From positions 1-9,717 of the forward strand of contig CAMXAS010000034.1 of the NCBI GenBank assembly GCA_947179195.1: DNA of 9,717 nt. Direction: 5' to 3'. Source of the DNA: an uncultured Bacteroidales bacterium. GTDB lineage: Bacteria > Bacteroidota > Bacteroidia > Bacteroidales > P3. Below, piece by piece: positions 1-9,000 of the stretch. A program made the position numbers and the translations under genes. Positions within the stretch are counted from its first letter, which is position 1. The number at the start of each line of letters is the position of its first letter. Under the pieces are notes generated by a model. The model had not been told where the DNA came from. It saw only the letters and a list, made by a program, of their open reading frames with translations, and searched no databases.

Positions 1-3000
1 TTACGGTGTCGCGCGGCATGACGCAGTCTTCGGAGGAAGTAACCTGCGCATAGATGTTGTAGCGACCCTCATCGGGCAACTGGTTCATATCGAAGGTCGG
101 GCGGTTGTTGCCCACGAAAGCCGTACCGTTGACATACCAGCGGTAAATCGGCGTTCTACCCGCGTGTTCGCTCGCTATTTGCAACGTCATGGGCGCATCG
201 CCGCAGAGCGTGTCTATGGTTTCGTGGCCGACGATCTCAGCCGTATGGATACCGTTGAAGATACCGGCGCGTACGTGCGTGGAGGCCGTGGATTCGCAAC
301 CGTACTTATCGGTTACCACTACCGTGTAAACGGCTTCTTCCACATGGTAAGGCGTAATCGTCTTCGTCGTTTCGCCCGTGGACCACAGGTAGGTCAAATC
401 TTCGCCCGTGGCTTCGGCCGTCAGAACCAATTCGCCCATACATACGCTCAGCTCGTCCGGCATCGTGATTTCGGGCAAGGCGCGAACCTTTATGTTGACG
501 CTGTCGTAAACGTGCGACAGACAGCGGCCTTGCAGGTAAGCGTAGTAGGTGTAGTCACCCGGAGCAAGTACCGGCGCGGTGAAGTTATCGCCCGAAGCGC
601 AATCCGTCGGCGTGAAGTACGACATCCATCCGTCGTAAACGAGGTCTTCGCAGGCCGGGTTACGACGCCAAATCGTCAGCATATCGCTCAGCGCACCGGC
701 CGGCTTGGTCGAGTGGAATTCAAGCTGACGGTCGTCGTAGCAGAAGGTCGTATCCGGCAGCAATACCGTCGGGTGCAGCGTCAGGTCGGGCGTATAGAGC
801 ATGGCCTCGTCCGAAACGGTGTCGAAGCACCAGTTGGAGATAAAGACGCGGTAGCGCGTGCTGTCGAGGCTCAGGTCGGTTACCGTAACCTTGAGTTCCG
901 GCGTCTGGAAGCCGTCGTAGATATCCGGGTCGGCAAGGTTGTACCAGCTGCCGGTGGATTTGTCGTAAGCCTGCCACTGGTAGCTCGAAATCAGCGAATC
1001 CTTGACTTTAACCGTAAACGTTACGACGGTCGGGTAAGCGTCGCAAGCCGCCGCTTCTTCCGGCTGGAGCAGGATGACCGGTTTGTTCTGGACGTTGATA
1101 TGCGCACTGTCGGCCGCGATACAGCCATTGATATCGGTGGCCGTCAGAACGTAGGTCGTGGTGTTGAATACCTGCGCCAATACCGAATCGACATCGTCGG
1201 GCGTCAGCAGCGTGCCTTCATTGGGCGTCCACAGCATCGAAACCGCCGTCGGCGCCTCGGCTCTGAGCCATACGCTGTCGCCTTCGCAAATCAACGTGTC
1301 GGCGCAACGGTAATCCATCGTCACTTCCGGCAACGGGAAGATGGTCATGCCAATCTTGTGGCTGTAAACCACGCGGTCGATGACGCACTTGGTGGTGGCC
1401 GTCACTTCGCACGAAACGCTGTCGCCGTCTTTGAGCTGCGTGGTCGTCCACGTGGCACCCGTGGCACCGTCCGCGGCCACGCCGTTGACGAGCCAACGAT
1501 ACGTGAACATATCCTTACGCGGGTTGTCGGTCGTCACGTTGGCGGTGAACTTAACCGGCGCGTAAGCGCATACCGCCTGTTCGCTTACAACGATTTCCAC
1601 GCTGTGCGTATAGTAATCCTGAACCGAGAGGCGGACATCGGCCGTAGCGGTCGAAACGCCGTCGCTGACGGTGAGGCGGTATTTCAAGGTGTCGGGCAGC
1701 GTGGCCGGCGTCGGGTAAACCGCCGAGTTCTGCGAATCGGGTTGCATGATTTCGCTCAGGCTCGTGCCGATTTCCTGCCAAGTATAGGTATAGTCACCCG
1801 AACCACCGCTGGCCAAGCCTTCGAGCATGGCCGTGTCGCCGATGCAGATTTCACCGAAGCGGTCGGCCGTTCTGGGCGAGATGTTCGGCAGGGCTTGGAG
1901 CGGGCCGCCCAACATCAGAATCGTGGCCTTGGCCGTGTCGCGGCAACCGTGAACATCGCTTACCTCCAACGTGTAGGTGGTGGCCGACGTGAGGCGCGTG
2001 GTGCGAACCGCATCGTCGGGATCCGTCGTGCCCACATAAGAGGCGATGCGACCGGCCGGGTTCGTAGTCCAATTATAGGTATAGGGCGCGGTGCCGCCGG
2101 TTACCACCGACGAAACGACCGTATCCTGGTTGTGAACGATGACGCGGTTGGTGCCGTCGGCCGGGTCAAGCGTAATCTGCGGCAGGTCGTAGCGGTGCAA
2201 CGTCAGGCCGACCGTGTCTTCGCCCGTCCAGACGCAACGTTCGCTCGATTCCACGATGCAGGTTACACTGTCTTCATCGGCGAAGTTCTTTCTAATCAGC
2301 GTGCTGCCGGTTTCGGGCTGCTGTACGCCGTTGATGTACCAACGGAACGTGGGCGTGAGGCCGGCATCGTGTACGAAGACGCGCAAGGTGTCGGGCGTGC
2401 CGAAGCAAACCGTGTCGCCCGCGCTGTGCGTCAGGCTGTCGATAACCGGTTCTACACGCGCGATGACGTTCAGACGTCCGGTGCGCGACATAACCGGCGT
2501 ATAGAGTTCCAGACCCTTGACGCGGCACAGGTACTGGTAACGGTTCATATCGAGCGTTACCGGCTGTACGTAAGCGCTCATCGCGCCGCTCGGGTCGGAA
2601 CCAAGCGTGAGTTCAGGCGTATGAACGCCGATATAAGGCGTCGGGTTGGCCGCCGTGCATTCCTCCAACGCAATCGTATCGCTGTAGCGGCGCGTTACGG
2701 GGTCGTAAACCTTGACATACCACTGGTAGGTCAGGCCGCCGCCGATGGCGTAGATGGAGAACGCCGCCGTATCGTATTCACAGACGTCAACCGATTCCGG
2801 GTCACGGATGATACGCGGCTGCTGGTAAACTTCCACCGTCACGGTATCGAAGCCGATGCAACCGAACGTGCTCTTGGCATCCACACGGTAGGTATAGGTG
2901 TCTTTCGGCTGAACGTAAACCGTATCGTTCGTGACATCGCTCGTCGGCGTGATGTAGGCACCCGTCCACTGGTAGGTGTATTCGGTTTCCGGTTCCGGAT

Positions 3001-3052
3001 TGACGAGTTCGGCACGGAGCAAGGCGGTTTCGCCCTTATGGATGGTCTGGAT
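1..3052 (-). CDS. In-frame continuation of the giant Ig/PKD repeat protein after a TAG; end outside window
   Basis: I translated every codon from 3050-3052 down to 2-4 in the same frame as the upstream part and found 1,017 codons with no stop. The repeat pattern continues without a break: the unit interrupted by the TAG resumes as IQTIHKGETALLRAEL and reaches its own YQW and FGC strands. About ten more units follow, with motifs such as CIGDTAML, CEGDSVWL and CMGELVL, and WYING/WLVNG/WYVNG strands. It runs off the left edge inside a unit (last residues VMPRDTV). This is almost certainly the C-terminal side of the same protein rather than a separate gene. There is no gap, promoter or start region after the TAG, and the first in-frame ATG (2579-2581) lies inside a beta-sandwich unit. 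If the TAG terminates translation, this part is a broken 3' fragment without its own export signal. If it is read through or is a sequence error, both parts form one polypeptide of more than 3,200 residues. Confidence 0.82.
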   Translation of the reverse strand, partial: MQTIHKGETALLRAELVNPEPETEYTYQWTGAYITPTSDVTNDTVYVQPKDTYTYRVDAKSTFGCIGFDTVTVEVYQQPRIIRDPESVDVCEYDTAAFSIYAIGGGLTYQWYVKVYDPVTRRYSDTIALEECTAANPTPYIGVHTPELTLGSDPSGAMSAYVQPVTLDMNRYQYLCRVKGLELYTPVMSRTGRLNVIARVEPVIDSLTHSAGDTVCFGTPDTLRVFVHDAGLTPTFRWYINGVQQPETGSTLIRKNFADEDSVTCIVESSERCVWTGEDTVGLTLHRYDLPQITLDPADGTNRVIVHNQDTVVSSVVTGGTAPYTYNWTTNPAGRIASYVGTTDPDDAVRTTRLTSATTYTLEVSDVHGCRDTAKATILMLGGPLQALPNISPRTADRFGEICIGDTAMLEGLASGGSGDYTYTWQEIGTSLSEIMQPDSQNSAVYPTPATLPDTLKYRLTVSDGVSTATADVRLSVQDYYTHSVEIVVSEQAVCAYAPVKFTANVTTDNPRKDMFTYRWLVNGVAADGATGATWTTTQLKDGDSVSCEVTATTKCVIDRVVYSHKIGMTIFPLPEVTMDYRCADTLICEGDSVWLRAEAPTAVSMLWTPNEGTLLTPDDVDSVLAQVFNTTTYVLTATDINGCIAADSAHINVQNKPVILLQPEEAAACDAYPTVVTFTVKVKDSLISSYQWQAYDKSTGSWYNLADPDIYDGFQTPELKVTVTDLSLDSTRYRVFISNWCFDTVSDEAMLYTPDLTLHPTVLLPDTTFCYDDRQLEFHSTKPAGALSDMLTIWRRNPACEDLVYDGWMSYFTPTDCASGDNFTAPVLAPGDYTYYAYLQGRCLSHVYDSVNIKVRALPEITMPDELSVCMGELVLTAEATGEDLTYLWSTGETTKTITPYHVEEAVYTVVVTDKYGCESTASTHVRAGIFNGIHTAEIVGHETIDTLCGDAPMTLQIASEHAGRTPIYRWYVNGTAFVGNNRPTFDMNQLPDEGRYNIYAQVTSSEDCVMPRDTV
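1913..2182 (-). other. SprB/PKD-type unit with GG...PYTYNW motif
   Basis: The core reads VVTGGTAPYTYNWTTNPAG, then TTYTLEVSDVHGCRDTAKA. It is the closest relative in the window of the unit at 8728-8438, sharing GGT, PYxYNW and the TYTL-D-GC end. It lacks the first-strand Cys that many other units have (NQDTVVSSVV stands at that place), so the usual disulphide cannot form here. Confidence 0.6.
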
Positions 3053-3055
3053 CTA
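3053..3055 (-). other. Single in-frame TAG inside the giant repeat gene
   Basis: On the sense strand the context is GAA GTC AAT GCT TAC TAG ATC CAG ACC ATC, with the same frame open on both sides. The stop sits in the first strand of a repeat: VNAY-stop-IQTIHKGETALL aligns without gaps to NAGPDYYICAGDSVTL at the start of the unit beginning near 4180, and the stop falls at the Pro position. A single base change would turn CAG, AAG, GAG, TCG, TTG, TGG, TAC or TAT into TAG. No indel is needed. It could be a recent nonsense mutation, a strain-specific or assembly error, or a stop that is read through. The sequence alone cannot decide. Confidence 0.9.
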
Positions 3056-6000
3056 GTAAGCATTGACTTCTACGGCATCGTGGACGTAAACCGTGATGGA
3101 ATCCATGGCCGTTACCGGACGGGCGCACCGCAGGCTCGAGGTCGTGCGGATATAAACCTTGTCGCCGTGCTTGAGGCCGCCGATGCGCTGGTTACGGGTC
3201 AAGGAAACCGTATCTTCGTTGAGCAACCAGCAATAGGTTACATACGGGTCTTTGGAAGCCAACGAATAGGTGGATGTGAACAACGCGCTGCTGTCGTAGA
3301 TACAGATATGGAGCGTGTCGTTAACCAAGGCAAAGCCGTCGCTCGTTGACAAATCCACATGGTTGGAGTCAATCGGGTAAACGGTCGTCGTAACGAAATC
3401 CGTATTGATGGAAGCTACATCGGTGCAGATTTCGGCACTCGGCGTTACACGGCAGTAAATCGTGCTTCTATCGGAGAAGCCGCTGTAACGCAACGTATCG
3501 GTGGTATAGCCCGGCAGTTTGATGCCGTTGAAGTACCATTCGAAGGTCGGATCCGAACCCCAGTTCTCGCCCTTGGCCACATAGGTAATGGTGTCGAAGC
3601 TGCAGAGCGTGTCGCGCGTAAGCGGGTTGCCGTCTTCATCCACGAGATAGGCCGTTACGTGACGGTTCTCGACGCGGACGCGGACGGTATCGTAAGCCAC
3701 GCAGTTATAAGGCGACTTAACCTGTACGTAATACGTGAAGTTGCCCGTATCGGCCGAGGCGAAGCGTACCTCCGAGCCGTTGGGGGTCTGCTTGGTCAGG
3801 CGCGAAGACGGCGTCCACGTATAGGTCAACGAAGCGTCGTAAGCCGTCGTGTCGCTGTAGATAACCGGCTGGTTGCGGCATACCAACGTGTCTTTGGGTT
3901 CGTAGTACGGCGTGGGCAACGGATAAACGGTAATCGTTATCGTATCCGTGGCGAAGCAGCCCGTAGGCAGCGTTTCGGTAATGACGTAGGTATGCGTCGA
4001 ATCGGGCGCGATACGGACGGTGGCGCCGCTGTAAGCGTGTGTATGTCCGCCGTCAATCGTATGCCAATCGTAGATATGCGTCGAATCGGACTGCTTGCCG
4101 CCGTAGAGCGCGGTCAGCGTAACGCTGTCGCCCGCACAGATGTAATAGTCGGGACCGGCGTTGGGCGTCGGCAACGGCAGCACTTCCACCTTCATGCGCT
4201 TGAACGTGGCGCAACCGTTTTCGTTGCGGCCCATGACCCTATACCATGTGGTCTGGAGCGGCGCTACCCACGGCATGGAGTCGGTTACGGCGCGGAGTAT
4301 CGGCATCACCGACATGATGCTATCGACGACGGAATCCTTGAACGTGAACGTACCCGTATAGAAATACTGCCAAATCGAGTCGTTGACGACCTTATCCGCA
4401 TCGTATTCCGTGCCGGCGGCCAAGTCGGCCACAGCCGTCCGCGTGGAGTCGTAGTGCCAATCCGTCGTATCGTAAATGTGACGCCAATAGTAGGTGTAGC
4501 TCGTATCTTCGCCCGGCGCGTAAATCGGGTTCCAACTGTAGGATTCCGCACCATAGGCCGCCAGACGGATGCTGTCGCCGTAGCATACCGACGTATCGGG
4601 CATGATGCTCAAGAAGTCGTCCGCCTGGTCGAGACCGGAGATGATAATCGGGTTGCTCTTCGCCTCGGGTTCCCACATACAACGGTAGTTGGACTTCATG
4701 ACGAGCTGTACCGTATCGCCGTTCTTAAACAGATGGTAGGGCGAGCGGAAGATGGTGTCGTTGCGGCCCTCGTTGTTGTCGTACTTGCCGTTGATATACC
4801 AACTGTAAACCGGCGCGTTACCTTCGAAATGCGGTTCGGCGTCGAAGTAAACGTCCGTAGCGCGGTAGGTCATGCGCACGTCGTACCACGTCGGATACGA
4901 ATCATAGCAATAGTAGAGCGACATATCGCCCTGATACGGGTAAGCCGTCGCCTTTTTGTCGGATATGTAGTAAACGCGGTCGTTGTGCAGGTAGTAAACC
5001 ACGCTGTCGGCAATCTCGACGCTCAGACGGTCACCGGCTTTATAGGTACCGAAGCGGCCTTTATAGACGCCTTCTTCATAGACTTCAAGGTAACCGCGGC
5101 AAGCGTAGGCGGCGAATTCGATATAATGATAGTCGGCCCATTCCGGATGCTTATCCGTGGACGTAAGGCCTATCATGAGGTAAGAGTTCGTATTGCCTAC
5201 CGCACCGCTGATGGCGCCGTTGTCGTGAACCAACTGCTGCGAGGTGGCACCGGCATCCCAATGGTAGTGGCCGTACAGCGTGGCGTTGTTGCCGCTCAGC
5301 GACAGACGGTAGTTGTTGCTCCAGGCAATCGGCTCCTCGATAATGGAGTTGCACTTGAGCGGGTCGGGGTTCTGTTCGATGGTGACATACGGCGTTTCAT
5401 TGGCCAAAACGTAAATCGTCGTATCCACTTCGACGACGTTGCCCGGCAACGGACATTCGTCCTTGACCGTCATACGGAGCGTGAACGTGTAAGGTGTGGG
5501 ACGGTCTTTGTAAACCGCTTCCAATACGCCAAAGTCGCCGTTCTCCATCGGATTGTTGGAATAGGTAATCGACGGGAAGCTTTGGCCTATTTCCTGACCG
5601 TCTTTGTACCAATTGTATTCGGCATCCTTGCCCGCGTCTTTCGATCTACCGCTCAACGTGAACGGCGTGTATTCGCAGACCGTATCGCCCGTGGCGCCCG
5701 TAATCCAAACCTGCGGATACGTTACATTGTAGTTGCCGAATTTGAGGACGTTGGAGCGCGCCGGCGAATTCTTGATGCAGGAATCGTAGGCGTAGTAAAC
5801 CACGTAAATCTCATCGCCCGTACCGAAGAAGTCGATATAGGCCGTATCGTTGGCGGGCTGTACCTTCACGAAGGCCTCCTGACCCGCACGGCGCAGGAAC
5901 CATTCGAACTTGCCGGCCGTATCGTAAGAGGGCGAGTGCGTCTTGTAAATCGTGACCGTATCGTACGGACAAACCATCAGACCCATGTTGGAGTTGATGG

Positions 6001-9000
6001 ATACCTGCGCCTCCGGCATATAGGTGACGTTGGCGATCAGGTCTTGCGAACGGAGCGAACGCTTGGTAACGCATTGCTTGGAGCTCGTGTATTCGAAATG
6101 GATGTAGGCGTTGTGCTGGAAGCCGCTGTCGGAGAGCAACGTATCGCGGCCCCAAACTTCGCCGTTCACTACCCACTGGAATTCAGGCTTCAAGCCCGTT
6201 TCGGTGGCGTGCGCCGAAAGCGTGTAGAAGCGTTGGTCGCATTCGGTGATGAAGAGCGTATCGCCCACGCGTTTGCCCGTGTAGTCTATCGTGAGTTCGG
6301 GCGTCGTAATCTTCTCAATCGTCACGGTAATGCTGTCGCGACGGTGACACTTCTTGGCCGTGGTCGTGATATCGACATAGTAGGTCGTGACGGTATCTAC
6401 CGGCTTGCACAGCGGCTGGTAGGCGTTCATACCCGTGTTGCCGCGGATAAAGCTGCTGGCGCGATCCGGGTCAACCTTGCTTTCGCTCCATTCGTAGGTG
6501 GCATAGACGTCCGGACGGGCGTAGAGACGGATTTCGCCGCCCTCGCAGAGAATCGTGTCGGGCATCTTGGCAATGAGCGGCTCCGGCGCCAGCATCACGC
6601 TGTCGTAGCCGAAGCAACCATGGCGGTCGGTACCGTAAACGAAATAGTAGAGCGAATCGAACGGGCTAACCGTTATCGTGCTGTCGGTATGGCCCATATC
6701 CACCATATTGGTGGCGGAATCCGAAACCGCACCGCCGTAAACGAAGCCGGCTCCCTTGCCCACCTGACGGGTTACGTTCGGGTCGGTTTCCTTTTCGCCG
6801 TAGAGACGGTTGTACCAAGCGTAATCAACGGCATCGGTGGCCACGATTTCCACTTCTTCGCCGAAGCAGAACGTGGAGTCGCGACGCGGCGAAATGATAT
6901 GGATAAGCGGCGTATAAACCGTAGGCGCAATCGTATCGGACAGCGCCAAATGCGTGGTGACACAGTTGATGGACGAAGCCAAGCCCGCCCAAATCGAATC
7001 GCCGGGTTGGAGGTTGGCCGTAGCGAACTGCAGGCCGTCGGCCGCAACGAACTGGTCGATAATGGTATCGATGCGAACCGGCTCCGTCTTGGAAATGGCC
7101 GTATCGTAAATCGGCTTGTAGGTTACCTTATTGGACTTGGTCGAAATCGCCTCGCCGTTCACAAACCAGTAAACCGTCGGCTTGCTACCGCCGTTGAACA
7201 TCGAATCAACCTGGAACGTGAAGACGGAACCGATACAGGACTCCATCGTGTCGATGCTGATATAGATACGCGGCTCAAGCGGCTCGGTCGGATAAACGGC
7301 GAAGACCGGCGTGGTGTCGGGACGGCAACCGTTGGCCTGACCGATAACACGGTAGAAGGTCGTATCCTTGACCGGATTGGTCGTATAACTATAGGTAATG
7401 GCCGGCAAATCAATCCATACGCCACCGTCGGTCGTATCTTTGGTGGATTGCCACTGATACCTATCCATCGTCTGGTTCGCTACCTCGTACGTGCTTACCG
7501 AATCGAAGCAGACATAAGTTTCGCCCTCTATCGGCGTAATGTGGGAGTTGCTATAGACGTTGACAGTCTGTACATTGCTCGTGTACGTACAGCCATCGCT
7601 GAATACCAGACGGCGGAACTGACGCGTCGTATCGATTTCGCCGGCAACCGTATAAGATGTATCGGTATTGTTGCCCGCCGCGTTGACGAACGTACTGCCC
7701 TTGAGCTGCTGCCACATATAGCTGAACGTGCCGTTGCCGCCCTCGGTCATGGCGTAACCCACTATTTCAACATCTTCCACTTCGGGACAGAGCGTCTGAC
7801 CCGTAGCCGAAATGATATTGTTCAGGTTGTCGTAGGTGCGAACCGAAATCGAATCGGTGGGCCGGAAGTCGCAGACGCCGTTGGCCACCTGCGCACGGAC
7901 GTAACGGTGCGTACCGTAGGCCGCACCGGGCAACGTCACTTTCGAAGCCTGCGGCAAGTCGGCGGTATTGGCGAAGGTCGTCCAGTCAATGCCGTTGGTC
8001 GTGTATTGCCAGTAGGCGCGCGTACCTTTATAACCGCTCAACAGCATCGTGGCCGTGGAGTCGGCGCAGAGCGTCGTGTCGTGGGCGCTGACCACCCCTA
8101 CCTGCGGCACGGCGTGTACCCACAGGTTGCGCGTGAGGCGCAACGTATCGGCCGAGGTCGGCGTGCCGGTCGTGAGGTTGACGACGGTAACGCGGTAAAC
8201 CACCGGTTCGGCCACCGTCGTAACGCAGAGCGGCGAAGCAGCGAGCATACTGCTGTCGTTGGCATCCGGCACCGAATAGTGCGCTACCTGCGCCGCCGTG
8301 GCCGTGCTCGGACGGCTGATGACTTCGTAGAAGAAGCGGTAGTTGCCGCTGCCGCCGGAAACCAAAGTCGAGATATGCGCCGTATCGCCGTAGCAAACCG
8401 TATCGCGGTCGCTCTTAATCGTAGCCTGGAACGGGCCGCCGACAACCGTTACCTTGATGTCGTCGGAAGCCGCACAACCTACGGCGTCGATGGCCGTCAA
8501 CGTGTAAACCGTCGTGGTGGCCATACGGGTGGTCATGAACTGCAACGGTTTGCCCGAAGCCACCGTGGCGGGGATGTAATTACCCGCCCAATTATAGATG
8601 TAGGGCTTCACGCCTTCGCCCGTGAACGGCGTACCGCCTTCCACCGTAGCGTCGCAACCGATGCAGGTGGTTTCCTGATACGGCTGGGCCGGTTGGTCGG
8701 CACCCGCATAAACCTTGGGCCGCGGATGGGCCGTAAGTTTATAGGTAGGCGAAACCGCCATGCTCGGTTCCACACAAATCGTCGTGGCCGTGGCCGTTAC
8801 GACAAATTCGTAATCGCCCGGCTCGAGGTTGCTGATATTCAAGATACGGCCGGTCGCGTTTTCCACCGCCTCGCCGTTCATGTACCACTGCAGGTTGAGC
8901 GGTACGGCGTTGGTGTTCAACTGCGCCTCCAACCGGTATTCGTTGCTGTTCTTGGCCGGCGAGCAGTAAACCGTATCGAACAGCGGCTTGATGCTGATGG

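Noticed and set aside
2579..2581. ATG as the start of an independent downstream gene after the TAG
   Set aside because: It lies in the middle of a beta-sandwich unit (SGAMSAYVQP), with intact coding repeat sequence between it and the TAG, so it is an internal Met. Re-initiation here would give a protein without an export signal.
3053..3055. TAG reassigned to an amino acid genome-wide (as in some crAss-like phages)
   Set aside because: Gln is encoded by ordinary CAG/CAA codons throughout, and only one TAG occurs in 3,238 codons. A recoded genome would be expected to show several. This cannot be fully excluded from one gene.
2839..3063. Small minus-strand frame spanning the TAG in another phase, as possible frameshift bypass
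   Set aside because: The repeat motifs stay in the original phase on both sides of the TAG, so no frameshift is needed. The alternative frame is Arg/Ser-rich and has no domain pattern.
164..3349. A 1,061-codon open frame on the plus strand
   Set aside because: It is codon-aligned with the minus-strand repeat gene and open only because TTA, CTA and TCA are avoided there. Its translation is basic and low in structure, with no domain, while the minus frame shows clear Ig/PKD repeats.
5811..6176. Small minus-strand out-of-phase frame (and similar ones at 8028-8396, 4392-4682 and 720-977)
   Set aside because: All are overlaps of the repeat gene in other phases, with skewed Arg/Leu/Gly-rich composition and no recognisable motif.
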